DNA of 64,000 nucleotides from Lepraria neglecta (GCA_033220425.1 CM065653.1:496001-560000); one strand, 5' to 3'; shown: positions 1-13,300, counted from the first letter of the stretch. Notes: generated from the letters alone by a model not told the origin. A program made the numbers and translations.

Positions 1-610
1 CCGCAATAGATTCAGGCTTCAAACACCGAAAAATGGACTCTACAGCAATAACAGCAGACTCTACTACTACTATGATTCGCCCCCAGACAGGTCTCTACAT
101 ATGTATGCTTGGCAGGTGTTCTACTTATTAATATATTGCGCGCAGTTATGGGAATGTTGCGCAACTTGCGCAATATTCCGACCCCTAAACTGGAGTTTTG
201 ACGTTGCTAGGTATCATAAAAGTACATTTATATATAGTCGTGATTCAACACTTCACAATCCCCAATTTGCTTGTAAAAAAATCCCTATATCTTCGATGGG
301 TACCTGCTTATTTTGCTGGCCCCAGTCCTACCTAAAAAGTCTCTATTATTGCAATGCCTGTATCAGTCATCTACCACCCTAACTGTGATCAAAACTTCAG
401 AAGGGATTACCATAATATATTTCAACAATAGACAAACAGCAATCCTCAACACACAAGTCAAAACATTCCGTTCGACCAAGCTCTCGTCCTGTTAGTCATC
501 GATTCCATAACATGACATGCCGTGGATATTGACCTTTTTAATCCAGTAACGGTTTACACCCTACCACGAGCTTTCATGATCCCAATCCGGATCCCCACGT
601 TACCGTTCAA
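1..610. other. No gene recognised
   Basis: Two short overlapping open frames (101-382 and 313-495, plus strand) have no family motif, no low-complexity coding signature and no supporting neighbours. I see nothing in this stretch that I would call a gene. Confidence 0.4.
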
Positions 611-1305
611 CTATCGACTCCTGCCTTGAGAGAGCAACACCAGTGGTACGTCCTTCATTGGCGCCCGGACGGCGGCTCGATAGTACTCCCGCGGCCCGAC
701 AGCGAGGAAGCCAATGAGGCGGCCGTCGGTCTCCTCACAAGTATCTCCGCTGCGTGTGGCTCCGGGGTTGGGAGCGTTATCGTAGTCGATTAGGGTAAGA
801 CGTTCAGCGGCGCCGTCAACCTTCCGACTTCCGTGCTCAACACTTGATACCGCGTTTTGTGGCTCCTGTGCTTCTCCGGCACCGCACTGCACTTCCTCGG
901 TGGATAGGAAGGGCCCGTCGCTGTCGTCTTGGCCACCCGTTGAATCGGGTCCCATCGAGGATCTGGAAGCCATCAACTAACGCCTATTGATGCCCATTAA
1001 TATCACAGACGGTGGACACTACCTTCGACGTGCACCTGCGTGTCTCCGAAGCCCGTTGCGGGCTCACCGAACGGATCGAGACCCTCTACCGGTAGAGAGG
1101 CAGTCAGATCGATACACTCAACTATATCGTGATTGTGGAGTCTCGCGCTCAGGCCGATATTCGGTGCAACGGCCACGGAGTCATTCTGCGCGTTGCTGAC
1201 CGTGGAAGCACCGCGGTTCCGGGCTGCAGAGCGCCTCTGAACAGGCCGTACGGCAGAGGGAAGAGGCTGTTGCTGATGAAGCGAGTCCAGACTTACAGAG
1301 GCCAT
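611..1305 (-). CDS. Hypothetical two-exon protein, weak
   Basis: This is a weakly supported gene model. An open frame runs from an ATG at 1305 down to 1036. A GT...TTAG intron can be placed at 977-1035 (59 nt), after which a second open frame continues in phase to a stop at 611-613, giving about 211 residues. About 105 bp upstream of the ATG, on the minus strand, lies a TATATATA box near 1411-1418. The protein is rich in Ser, Gly, Asp and Arg, has no cysteine pattern or membrane segment, and I do not recognise a family. The donor (GTGCAC) is not a strong one, and both frames overlap competing plus-strand frames. It could be a decayed gene or chance. Seen: frames, splice consensus, TATA box. 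Inferred: that it is expressed. Confidence 0.25.
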
Positions 1306-3598
1306 TTGAAAGGCTTTGCTGGTGCGAAATACAGTGTGACAGACGGGCTAAATATTTCGCTGGGCGACGCGAACGAAGTCTGAAGGTCTATCGAGACGGC
1401 GAAAGGCGGATTATATATACCCAAAAGTCAGGCGGGCCATCGGTTGAAGTCCTCGCGGCATATTAATTCCCATATCTTCCCCTTTACACTCCGAGGCCAC
1501 CGATTACCGATATCTCATACCCCTGGCACCGCAGGGGCAGGCCTCGGCGCAGGATTCTAGCCCACTAGATATCCAGTCATCCAATCATCCCACGCAGCAG
1601 CCTCACCGCTGCGCCCCTATCGCGTGGAACACGTCAGCTGCAGCGTCCCAGGGCCTGCAAGCTGAGAATTCCCGTGACATATCGGCTGTCCTTGTGGTCC
1701 ATTACGACACGCAGCGAATAGCCAGGTTCGCGTCTTAAGGGCTGATCGGCGCAGCCCTCAGTGGCTCCTTCCAAGCTCGCCAGCCTCTGTCTATATGTAA
1801 TCATCCCCTGCCCTCCTCTTGACCTGATGTACCTTCACGAACGTCCGTATCGCAGTATACCCTGTAAGACACTTGACAGCGCCCTCACCGCCCGGATCTT
1901 TACCCTCCCGAGTCTTCTAATATTCCGCGTTGAACTAGTTGGAACCATTAAGTTCACGAGCAACAGGCTCGCCAATGCTATTGGCGCCCTCGATGAATGT
2001 TCGGCAAAACGGCTCATGAGAAGCGTCATACCTCGAGGCACCCAGTTCCCGATCCAGGTATCGCTAGGCAGTGTATATTTCCGTCCTCGCGATCGAGGAC
2101 TCCCAAGGCCAGTAATAACTGATATCTAAAACCTAGCTAACCCGTACTCGAATCGAGATGCCCAATCGCCGCCGTCTAAATTAATTACAGGAGGTCATCC
2201 CCGGACCCGGCCAATATCCGATAGTCGTCCTTCGGTGTTGGGAGGTAGTACACGTCTATGCACGCTCGCCGGTGCCCCTGCTGTATTGGTAAAGGCTGAT
2301 GCCTAGAACTGTACAAAGTAAATCTAACGAAGTTGCTCAGTCGCTATCCCTACCCAGGAAATATTGCCAGAGCGTCAGCCTTCTACCGAGGGCGTAGCAA
2401 CGGTCGCTCTGCTATAGCGTGAGGCACACTTATCCCTTTGGTCCTGTTGTTTACCGAAACCTTAGGCTGAGTCTATCTCCATGTGGCCCTTCTTGTCGCT
2501 GATACCTTTCTGGTCACTATGCCTATAACGAGTAGCCCGTGGATATAAGCTGGCAGGGCGGTCACACCGCTATTCCCAGGGTTATAGGAAGGGCCGGCTA
2601 AGAAAACCCGAGGAGCGCTGAGGAAGGGGTTAGACCGCGGAAGGTCGCGTGGTTTGAGGATAGAAGGGAGTGGGGCCTGCGTAAGGAGAATAAGCTAATT
2701 GAACGGGCAGGGAGTGAGCGTAGGTTGGCGCCGAATTCGTCGCAGCCTCTAGCGTCTTCTTGGTACTAATCGAGATGCGGGAAAGGGTGGCCAGGACAAC
2801 AGGTATAAGCCGATAGGTAAGACGTCGAGCGAGGGTACCCAGGGCTAAAAGAACGTGATATAGGAGAGGAGAAAGTCAAGTTGCAAAACAAAGAAGGAGG
2901 GCGATAGATAAGGAGGAATAGAGAGGTTATTGAGGAGTGTAGGAAGAACAGGAGCGTAACGGGGTGATGTTGGTATTAGACGTTTTCGACGTCGTCGCCG
3001 CTTTTTCTAATAGCCTCGCCTAGTAAGCTAGCTGTGGACTTTAAGCTGCACCTGGTTCTCTATACAGCCGAAAAGTGGAATCGATAACGTAATGGTTTCG
3101 CTTCTCTGATAAGCATAGCCTATTAGGCAGCAGCCCCCCACATTTCACGAGGCGCCACCACCCAGGCAGCACCCAGGCTCGCGCGAGCGTAAAGCGGCGC
3201 TCACCCTAGGCCCGGTGGGGGGTGAGGCCGGGGAAGATTGGTGTCTTCTTGGCAAAAGAAGGCGACAAAAATCTGCCCCCAGCTCAGTCGAAGCTCGCTC
3301 GGGGCCTTACCGCTTTAGCGAGGGAGCTAGGTGAGTAGGGATGGTACCGCACCCGATCTAGGTGATATATTACCCCGTCGAGGTGATGCACACTCTCGTC
3401 TCACCTACTAACTTACCTAACCCTCTACGTTCAAACAAAGAGATATACGCTCGCTCTTATACAGTCTGTTCTAGGTAGGCTCTAGAAATAGCCGCTGATA
3501 TAGGGTATAAAGAAGAGTAGTACCTCTATTAACTCGTTTATTAAGAGTCTAAGGGAGAATACTATACTTTTAAGCAATATTTCGTATAGAGATCTTCT
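1306..3598. other. Non-coding or decayed sequence left of the transposon block
   Basis: No gene is supported. A 122-codon plus-strand frame (1761-2129) and an opposing 68-codon frame (1835-2041) have no motif. From about 3360 the composition shifts to the TA-rich, stop-rich style of the RIP-affected block, about 240 bp before the first identifiable transposon end. This could be older element debris or spill-over of mutation into the flank. Confidence 0.4.
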
Positions 3599-3780
3599 CG
3601 CTACAGTAGGACTGTAGGTTAGTATGTCTTATAATCAGATGCGGTTTTAGCTATACGCCATAACCATAGGCCATAGCGAGAGATCCGTGCTTCCTGAGAG
3701 CACTATTTATATAAGTATCCTACCAGTAGTTGGCTCTTTAGTCGAGTCTATCTCTTTTAGAGCTATAGTAGTTCTTTTCA
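3599..3780 (+). repeat. Split direct repeat A1 (left end of the YR retroelement)
   Basis: About 182 bp starting CGCTACAGTAGGACT match 25020-25201 in the same orientation. The mismatches I see are nearly all C/T or G/A transitions, as expected of two RIP-mutated copies. Confidence 0.85.
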
Positions 3781-3887
3781 CAGTAATTAAGCCTATATAT
3801 ATATTAGTCCATCTATCCTTTTATCCCATCTATACTTATATTCTTCCCCCCTCTTTCTAAGTATAAACACCTTAGTATCACCTAGTT

Positions 3888-3958
3888 ATAGCCGTCGCTA
3901 CACGTAAATCAGCTACCTCTAAGAAAGCCTCTAAGAAAGCCTCTAAGACGGCCCCTAA
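3888..3958 (+). pseudogene. First codons of the YR retroelement ORF1 (5' fragment)
   Basis: A frame opening at an ATA (3888-3890), which RIP could have made from ATG, encodes about 23 residues rich in Ala, Ser, Thr and Lys with a repeated S-K-K-A pattern. It is cut at 3958 by the left terminal inverted repeat of the nested DNA element. The frame resumes at 21178: deleting the insertion and one copy of the AA dinucleotide (3957-3958 or 21178-21179) restores an uninterrupted reading frame through Ala-Pro-Lys-Thr. This shows that the sequence was one gene before the insertion. Confidence 0.6.
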
Positions 3959-3977
3959 CATCGCGCTTTCCCAAAAG
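3959..3977 (+). repeat. Left terminal inverted repeat of nested element
   Basis: The sequence CATCGCGCTTTCCCAAAAG is the exact reverse complement of 21159-21177. It is preceded by AA (3957-3958), matching AA after the right end. Confidence 0.85.
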
Positions 3978-4032
3978 TTGCTGGGAAATCCCGAGTTGCC
4001 GAGCGCGCCGGTAGGGCTGACAGTTACGTTCA

Positions 4033-4215
4033 GCGGAATCAGCAACTCAATGTTGCTGACAGCATCAAATCAGCTCGATCTGCAACTCAATACTGCTGAT
4101 TTAACGATGTTAGGTCAGTCAGCAATTAGATATTGCTGTTAGTATAATATATAACCAATCAGCAATTAGATGTTACTGTTAGTATAATGTCTAACCAATC
4201 AGCATATCCATTATG
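4033..4215. repeat. Subterminal palindromic repeats
   Basis: Several short units of the type CAGCAA-(6-8 nt)-TTGCTG follow each other, for example in CAGCAACTCAATGTTGCTG and CAGCAATTAGATATTGCTG. Two of them are extended into tandem copies of about 40 bp sharing TTAGTATAAT and a TAACC tail. Related GCAACC/GGTTGC units occur near the right end (21000-21065) in inverted orientation. Such subterminal arrays are common binding sites for transposases. Confidence 0.6.
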
Positions 4216-4711
4216 CGTTTAGCCAGCTATTAGCTCAATCAATAATACAACGCTACTAATATACAGCTGCCAGTTTTCTTTTATTATGATTGATTACTTC
4301 TCATATAGTCTATATATTTCTACCAATTAGTGGCTATATATCTTCTATGCAAGGTGTACATAGGTAGTCGAATCTAAATAAAGTCTTCCATATATATAAT
4401 CCGTTAGAAATATAGCTACTACCGACAGCTCCTTCAGTATATAAAAGCTCGTTATTAGTAATATCAATACAAGTTTAACTCGCGCTCATACTAATCCTTC
4501 TTCAACTTCTTCACGGGTTATTTAACCACGCTTTCCTCGATTCTATAACAACCTATCATCCGCCAATCCGACTATATCTTCTACTCCTTATAATTCGAGT
4601 AAATAACCGAGATAGAGAGTTGCGACGCCTAGTCACCGAACTATTAGCGGCACCTAGCAAAACTCTAGTAGATCAGGGGCGCATATATTTCGCCCTTTTT
4701 TGCCCTTGTCC

Positions 4712-4815
4712 GATTGGTATCCGACTCGGGTTTTACACTGTCCGAGTAGTATCCGACTCGGGTTTTACACTATCCGAGTAGTATCCGACTTAGGTTTACC
4801 CTGTCCGAGTCGGAT
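4712..4815. repeat. Cluster 1 of the TCCGACTCGG motif
   Basis: Three tandem units of about 38 bp carry TATCCGACTCGGGTTTTACAC or decayed versions, each followed by the inverted half CCGAGT, ending in TCCGAGTCGGA at 4804-4814. The core TCCGACTCGG also recurs in five further clusters within the nested element. Confidence 0.75.
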
Positions 4816-5399
4816 GAATATTTAGCTGGACGTTTCTCAATATTTCTTCTCGTAGTTTACGGTCTCGTCGCTATTATTTCAGCAAAGTGTCGCTATAGAT
4901 ACTCAATATCCGACGAATTTACTCCCTGTCTTCCCCGATAGACTTTATATACGATACCGCGAGCTTAATAACCTCCCTACTCCTCAGCTTACCGAAGTAC
5001 CCGAATATTAGCAATATACGAGGGCCGTAGACTCGATACTAAAGCAAGCAAATATTATACGCGCAAGACACTATATAGCCTACTGACGTGATATAGCTAT
5101 AATTAAATATACCGAAGAGAGGATTAATGCCGCTGCAGTAATTAAAACTATAGGTTAGTTCTTTATATTAGAGGTTTTCCTTAAGACTAAAGCCTTGACT
5201 TTAGACGCGGCAAGGGCGGTCAGTAGTAGTATCTCTTCCGCTCTATCGACCTAGACATATTCATAGTATTATCTCTCTTCCTTTTAAGGGTTTTTACTTA
5301 GGTTTATAGCATTACCTAAGAAGGATTTAGTAGGAATTTAGCGTAGATTCATCGCGCTACCTTAGAATTATTTATTAGGAATTTGGGGTAATATATCAT

Positions 5400-8300
5400 A
5401 GTATATTAGTCCCAGTCGATAAAACTATTAATATAGAATATCTCTTTTCCTCTAACCGTTCCCGGTACTAGATAAGTACTTTACTCGATGTTTAGTAGTC
5501 TATAGAAGCGGCGAGCGCCTATCATTCAAGGATTAAGTATAAGCGACGCCCGTGCCTTTTCAACTTCAACCATTCTATAGCAGTCTTATACCTGCCCCAG
5601 ATATTAATAATTAAAGACTTCTACAAGGGTAGCCTATATATAAGTAGGTCGTTACTTAAAGTCCCTGTTACTAAGATCCTTTACCTCTACGACGACTAAG
5701 ACCTTACCGACTAACTTTCCCTCCTATATAGTTTCCGGGTTTCGACTCTTACAGTCTTATTCTCAGACCTATACGCAATCTCTGCGCCAGGTAAAATACT
5801 ACAAATATTTATAAGGTCTACAGACCACTAAATCCTTATAGAGATATCCCAAATCAGAGGAGTCCTCTCCGGTAGTCTTCCAATATACGAGGCCCGAATA
5901 GATATAGACCGGGTAGCTCTTAACCCAGCTACAGTCTACCTCCCTTCTATTAATATCTAGGTTCGAGGTTATACTACCTCTGCTTAGCGTTTTCGCTCGG
6001 TATACCTTAAGAAACGCAGCCAGGCTTTGGAGAAACCCAGCTATATTCAGCTATTCAGCCACATCTCTCGCTATTCGCCAGTAACGACTATCGTATTTAT
6101 ATAGGTGTCTTAATATATAGCGCTCTTCCGCGTCTACTCGCCATCCTAGTTAGTATAGATCTAGGAGGACCCCGGCCTTTATACTTTTCTCGTCTTCTTA
6201 TTTTCTCCTCTAACTAAGTAATATAGGCTCCGTCTCTTAGAAATTTTTAATATCCCGCATGATTATTAACTTGATATAGCGTTTATTATATTCTATCAAT
6301 TGCTCCTAGTAATCCTTATACTTATTTATTCGGTTATAGTAATTCTTTAGCAATATCGGATATACCCTTTCCGAGGCTTAGGTGCTGTATCTATCCGGCG
6401 GACCGTAGTATCTAATCATGTCAATATAATGACTGATACTGTAGAATTTGGGAAAGTTAAAAGTTTGCTCGCCCGTTTTCTTATTAACTGGCCTATATTT
6501 TCGAAATACCTCCTTAAGTAGATCAATCCTTTCCAACGCTGCGTTCATATATTCCAGTATCGCTTTATCGTAGGATTAGTATCTTGCGAGTATAATAAAG
6601 TTAACGATAGCTCGTCCTGTATATAGTATATCTGGGTTTTTTTCGGACAATAGAGGAGCGAAGACGGGTATTATAATCCGTAACATCTCTTTACTCTCCT
6701 CTCCTATCTATTAGCTCAGCTTACTAAACTCCCGAAATCACCTCAGCTTGGTAAATTTAGGTATAGCTCGAAACCGGGCGTCGATTAAGGCTTATACCTT
6801 AAGCTTTGTTCGTCCCTCTCCGACATACTCCCTAAGCCAGTCCAGGAGGTAGTTCAATAGCCCTTTAACCATTAATTAGTATAATATATTAAACATCTAT
6901 AGTTAGTAGACGTTAACTGCGAAGTGGCCGTCTATAAAGTTAGGCCGGTTATATACCATCATATCCAGTAACACCCTAGGCGTATTCTTATCGTACGTTT
7001 TTTATATCTATAACTACTCTATAGTCTATTTAGGTATTTACTTTAGATATAGTTTTTCAGGACGTAGTCGTTCCCGTTCATTTAGCGGTACTAAGTAGAC
7101 CGGATAGTATTTACCGCTCTTGATCGAGGTTATTAAAACTTGTTCCTCGTAGTCGCCTGGCATAGACGCGAGTATTAGGTAGTATCGTCGTATTCGTCCG
7201 TCTGCATATATAATAAGGATCCCCTTCGGCGCCAGCTCCTTAAGTACTTTAAAAGAATATTATTAGTATATTAAGTAAGATCCGTATTTCGGCCGGCTTA
7301 CCCTCGACCATAAGCCCTATAGCGTAGTAATACACCTCGGCTTTCACACTGTTATAGACTAATAGCACCAGTCTAAGCAACATCATCCCCGGCCGAACCT
7401 GTACCCGCCGAATACCTCGATCGAGGTTGCCGATAGTAATATAGACTGGCTACGCCTATTGATCTCCGTATGTCCGTAACAAATGGGTCTTGTCTAACGA
7501 TATTATAACCGGTACCACTATTGAGCTATCAGGGAGCTTATCTTGTGTCTCCTACTACCAGCGGGCTGTATACATCTTACTAACGATTAGACCCCTGTCA
7601 AGGTTTCGCTAGCGTATCGGTATATAGTTAATACTCGAATTAAAAGGTTTATGTCCGATGAGAGTTCGTATTATACCCATTATGTCGAAGTAGAGTATAT
7701 AATATATTCTGGTCGTCTCGTCCGGTTGAATCGATAGGACACTAAACGCTTGCCGAGACTATCTACTAGTAGCAGCAGAATGCTTTATAGTATATAGCTT
7801 GGCTTTTAGTTATAGAGCGCTGTTAAAGCTACAGGGTCCGTAGAAAGGTCGTAATCGAGTGTCTTTAAAGAAATTGTCTATTATACCGCTAGATAGTCGG
7901 GCGTTATACATCTATAAAGCTAGGGTATAATCAGCTTCTGAATAGAAAGGGTGCCAGTCCGGGTTCGACTCAGGTATCAACTCGGACATCGACTCAGACA
8001 GGGGCATGGACAACGACTCGGCCAGGGTTATATCCTCTTCCTCTAAAGGCCTCCCGGTACCTCGCTCCTATAGGTAGTACTCTATAGAGCTAACGGTCAA
8101 GGTAGAGATAGTACCTATAGCACTTGACGCCGTTATCGACTTCGATTAATCGAGTACTATATCTGGCTTATCTTGCTAGTGCCAGATCTCGTTAGTAGAG
8201 TCGGTGAGTTTAAGCAATCGCCCTAGAGTATCGTTATCCATTAAAATAGTCAGGTCCTCCTAGGGGACTCATCTACCTTCGCCCTTACGGGGACTATCGC

Positions 8301-8481
8301 CGATCACGTCGACCTCGTCTCTTTAGCGTTCATGAATAGGGCCCTCGACTTCATCTTCGTCGAGGCGTACCTATCTCCTGCGCGTCCAATTGGGGTCCCG
8401 GCCCTTACAGCGTGGTAGATGCCTAGTTAGGCCGCTTCCGCTGCTACACTACTTCTGGTAATATTTATACTGTCGATCCAT
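5400..8481 (-). pseudogene. Plavaka-like transposase relic
   Basis: Read on the minus strand from an ATG at 8481, the relic begins with a C2HC/C2H2-like segment (CSSGSGLTRHLPRC), then an acidic stretch. The central block reads SLDKTHLLRTYGDQ, then PVYITIGNLDRGIRR (about 7.4 kb), which matches the Plavaka core in which a DKT motif precedes a Y-(I/L)-TIGN-(I/L)-R-R segment. Next come a DGHFAVN-like segment (about 6.95 kb), a segment on arrangement with FRAIPKFTKLR (about 6.8 kb), and a tail with YMNAALERIDLLKEVFRKY. Numerous in-frame TAG codons stand where Gln or Trp would be expected, so the gene is inactivated by RIP-type changes. It is the only gene on the minus strand in the nested element. 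The C-terminal limit near 5.4 kb is approximate. The family assignment is from remembered motif patterns, not an alignment. Confidence 0.7.
7955..8035. repeat. GACTCGG-like units inside the transposase N-terminal region
   Basis: Four imperfect GACTCAG/CTCGGAC/GACTCGG units occur here. In this place they also encode an acidic Ser/Glu-rich stretch of the transposase, so they may be coding rather than regulatory copies of the dispersed motif. Confidence 0.4.
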
Positions 8482-9392
8482 CTGGCTCAGGCGTAATATA
8501 GAGGTATTATTATCGAGATCAACGCGTCTAGGCAGGTATCAGTAAACATATTCGCTACTAGATCCTTTAAGCTAACCCGCTATAGGTTAGGATAAATCTA
8601 TCCTCACGTCGCCTCATATAGCCTGTTTTTAACTATTACTATTAATCAAATTGCAATATATATATAGTAGAGTATCGTCCTGTAGAAGGCGTTGATTAAT
8701 AGATGGTTTAAGGGGATTTTCTTTCTGTGCGATATATTCAATAAATACCCCGGTTACTTGTCTCATTAGGAAATATAATTAGTCACAAACCTTGCGGTAT
8801 ATGCCCTTATTACCAAAATATACGTCTGAGTCGAACTTGGATTGTTTTTATGATAGAGTACTTGATTAAGACTTACATTTCGAAGAATAGAAGAAGAAAT
8901 CTAATCAATCTTTACGAGCAGATAATAAGTTTTGACACTCTATCTTTACTAGACATTAGGTATTAAGTATAAGCTAGATATAGTATATTTGAAATCAGCT
9001 GTTCGCTTTCTACGTACTATATATACATAAGTTCCGCTTTTAATTAATATCTTTATCTATTATATTAAAGCTCGCTGCTTTCAATCTTTCGATAGCTAAA
9101 CTCACCTACTTATAACTACTCTGACGTGCTATTCTACAGAGAAGGGTCTATATCGCCCAATTGCATTAAGTGTTAAACTGTTTCGTAACGTATTTACCTT
9201 ACTGGCATTATATTTACTAACTACCGACCAATCGCTGTTGTAAATGAAAACCCGGTATAGACCCTGCTAGTCGTATTACCCGCTTTATCCCTCTAACTTA
9301 GCGAAGAATCCTTAACTTCTCCCTATTTTATTCGTCCTATTATTATTCTTCTTATTATAGACGCGTCAGAATCATCCACAATATTATCTAAT
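8482..9392. other. Intergenic region between divergent relics in the nested element
   Basis: This 0.9 kb lies between the start of the minus-strand transposase relic and the first plus-strand relic. It is TA-rich and has no frame or clear repeat. It is where divergent promoters would have been. Confidence 0.45.
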
Positions 9393-10253
9393 ATGGCCGG
9401 TCCTTCTCTAATCGACCCTCAGGTCGATATGACGCCAGAGCCTGCGCCAACCGAGGCCAATTTCTATACGCTTATTGGCAGGCCAAAGTCTAGTAATCCG
9501 CCTGGAATCCCATAGAACCTCCCTAATGTCCGTAGAGGCTTACGGTACAGTAATAGCTTGTTTAATACCCTCCGTCAAGTGCTTGAAGACCGCCTACGGG
9601 GTACCGCTATTTAGGGCGAAAATCTTCGAGGTTCTAGCCAGGACTTCACCAAGGTCCTTAACTCCGTTACCACTAACTTCATTCTACCCGACCATATACT
9701 ACCTTTCAGAGACGAAGTAATATGTATATTCGCAAGACTACTTAATGAAGCACCTAGAGTAGCTAACCGACGTGCCAGCAAATAACCCTTAGAGGAGTCT
9801 TACGACTCGTTCAGTTCAAAAAAGCCTAGACACGATGATACCCGTACTGAGCAACCCGATTATACTAGACCATTCTTCGCACCAGCTCCAGCCCCAGATA
9901 ATACCCACCCGCCTTATATCATCCTTAGAATCAGTCACACGCGCGATAATAAATTCCATCTTGTCCAACTACGGCACATCATGCGTGATACTTCGCTTAC
10001 TGACGCCAACCAGCTCTAGGACCAACTCAGTTACGATACTCTGATCCAGTTCCTAGAAACCAAGAAATTCTGGACCGCCGAAGATGATACCCGGGGGAGC
10101 ACCCTTATCTATATATCCAATGGGATTATAGAGGTAACTACAAACGAAGATCTACAAAATGCCATCCGCGACATGTATTCACGTAGTCACCGGCACTACG
10201 AGCTTTATATCGTGCGAGGGGCACTCCGTCAGTTATACTACGTCAATCAATAG
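9393..10253 (+). pseudogene. Unknown cargo protein relic (about 286 codons)
   Basis: From the ATG at 9393 one frame can be followed to a TAG at 10251 with only four internal stops, the two TAG and one TAA in the first half and one TAG near 10016. They fit RIP-mutated codons. The N-terminus is acidic and Pro-rich; a middle segment contains about 60 ordinary residues, and the C-terminus is basic and Tyr/Arg-rich, ending in a conserved-looking block after TLIYISNGIIEVTT. I do not recognise the family. The gene sits directly upstream of SNF2 copy 1. The second SNF2 block lacks this gene although the sequence upstream of both (TCTAACTTAGCGAAG near 9294 and 14838) is shared, which implies a deletion in the second block. 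Confidence 0.5.
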
Positions 10254-10309
10254 TCAGGATATTAACTGACAGGTGTAATAGCATCTATCGAGGGCAATAC
10301 GGCCCATCT

Positions 10310-13300
10310 AAATCAACCTTACCGAGGCAGTTTTACCCTCTCCCACCGCTTAAAACATTCTTCTCTTGCGGCAGGACCTAAAGAGAAAACCCCCAATATA
10401 TAGGATCCTCTAGGCAAAGACCCTGCTGCCTCTTCTACCAAACCCTCTACCCTAAAGCCTTTCGTCGATCCTTCCCTTCTTACTAACAAGTATACTAGTC
10501 CGTCTACCGGGAATCTAAAGGAGCCTATAGATATTAGCTCCAGCTCGGATAGTAGTAGCGGTATAAATAATAAGGAAGAGAATAATAGAAAGGAAGGGGA
10601 TTTAATAGATAAGGACGAGCAGAAGGCGTTATAGATCAATGAGGCCCATATAGGCAGGACTCCAGGGTCATATAATATCGAGATAGGTAGGGTAGTAGTA
10701 GCCAGAGTAGCTACGAAAGATATAGAGGCGTTAGAATAGGAGGATCACAATAGGATGTAAGTGCTTCAGCCTCTGCCTTATTATTTACTTACTACTAAAT
10801 ACTACCCTAGCGTTAATATAACCAAGGTAGAGGACCGTCCGCAATAGTCTCAGAAAACGTAGTAGTACATAGAGTCATTGTTCCAACTGCAGAAGGGAAA
10901 CCAGTCTATTAAGAACACACGAACCCTCCGTAGGTTATTATCCATTGTAGCCCCCAACGGCAAGATAAAAAAGATTATACCATACATTTATCAACTCTAC
11001 TGCGCTGCTTGGATACGCCGGCGTGCTTACTGGCAGGGGGGGTATTAATAGGGACGATCCCGGCTTTGGCAAGGTTCGTATCTATTCCTAGCTTTTAATA
11101 AAACCTACCATCGACTCGGATAATACTAACGTCCGACTCGAACTAGACTCTAACGATTTTTATTATATATATCCTCGAGTATTAACTCTCCTTGCGATAG
11201 CGCGAGGTTTTCGAAATATATAAGTAGGATCATAAAAACCTCGAATAGTTTGAAGCGTTAATCTATTATACTAAGCATCTCCTACCCTCGAAATTAAAGG
11301 TACAGAGCGGTAATAATATATATCCCTCTGCTAATAAATAGGATATCGGTTGTCCGTGTATCAAGAAAAGTGCCACCTATTTAACTAGCGCACCGAAGCA
11401 AGGTATTATTCTTATTATCGTACCAGCGAAAGTAATAGGTAACTGGTTACGAGAGTAGACGAAGATAATCGATACTTAACATCCAATATTAAAGATATAG
11501 TACTTCTATACCTATATAGGCAAAATATATAATAATATTAATACTACCCTACTCATATCGGAAAATACTAAACTACTTCGATATAAAAAGGATAGAAAAC
11601 CTAAACCTAGATAGGAGCGTATTCTACTCCTTACGACTAAGGGCTCGTATAATAGGTATATCAAGGAAGTGCTACAGGACTCTAAGTCTCTATTCGTCCA
11701 TAACTTCCGTATCAGCCAGATCTTTATTAACGAATTCTATAAGACAAGGACAGTAAAGGGTAAATATCCCAAGATAGTCCTTGGCATTAAGGATGAGATT
11801 AGTACCCGAGTCCTAGTAAAAATACCAGAGGATAACGAGAACGAGTGGAATACTATAGATAATCGGCGTATAAAAATATACCGATCATCTTTGCCCTGGG
11901 TATAGGGTTTCTCTGCTATACCGTAGACACGCGACCTGACTAACTACTCGGCTATAATCTGTATGATCGAGCAGCCTTAGTAGTACGCCGTTAAAGAGTA
12001 TCGATATATAACTTACGACGAAGTCAAGGTTATTAGGAAACTAACCGCTAGCTACTAAAAGCGAAAGAATCCGGTTAATAAGAGCGAGAATAACAAGAAT
12101 ATCGCAGATATAAAGGCTATCTTAAACTCTATCGAAATCAAGTGGACGCCTATAACTATAGATATTAATAGGACTACCGAGCTTATTAAGCTACCTCCGC
12201 ACGAGACTCGTCATATTATATACTTACTTAATCTAGAGCAAAAGGCAGCTCTTCGCGCTGAGGATCAGAGGATCCAAGATATAGTAAAAGCCGAATATAC
12301 TAGAGAATACACAATTGCTCGCAAGGCTGGCAAGGAGATACCTACGCCAGCGATTAATAACTACTTTAAACGCGCCTATAAGCTACGCGCTGCCACTATT
12401 ATCCCAAGCCTTCTAGAATTCTCTCAGCGTAACTACCTTACTCTTACTCAGGACGAGCTTAAAGGGGGGCCTTTATATAACGGCGGAAAGGGTTGCATAG
12501 ATTTTATAGAGTTAGCTGGCCTAATATAGAATTGGGCCAAGATGCCGCTGGATAGCATTTATACTAAATATATCGATGAACTTACTAGTAATACACCGAA
12601 GTTAGTAAAACTTAAAGAGTTAATCGGCTTACTAGGGGAAGACATCTACGGGTGACCAGAGAAACTGGTTATATTCACCAGTTCTCCTATTATCGCATGC
12701 ATTCTGGTAGTAGTAAGTCTATATCTCTTCCGCTGTTCCACCTTGACCTTATACTAACCTTGCTCTAGTAGTTTAAAAAGCATTTTCCTAGTGAATAGCT
12801 ATAGTATAGCTCGACCGTACCTTCCGAGAAGCGAGATAAGTTATATATACAGCCATTCTAAGAAGAGGATAACAAGCGCTTCCTTATCTCTACGAAACGT
12901 ATCCTTAGAACTAGTATTACCTTAACCCGTACATTCAGAAGTGTGAACATAGATACAGACTAGATATAATTCTATAATATTCAGTATAATAGGCGGGTAG
13001 TTCGGTTATCTCAGCGAAATCTAAAGACGTATAACTACTACTTTATTACAGACGATGAATATAGAGTAGATTAGAAGGTATTATTTAAACAGAGCAGAGA
13101 TAATATAACAAGGCAATAGGCGTATGAATAAGCTAGATATTTCTAGCTAAGCAATGGCGCGCTTTTACAGGTTTCTTTTCTTCTGCTCGGCGGTACTTTA
13201 ACTTCGTATAAGATAGATACAAGACTCTTATTACCCTTCTACAGTAATATCAAATCCAATCTATACTAGTTCGGGAAGACTTGAAAGTACTTAGATTACT

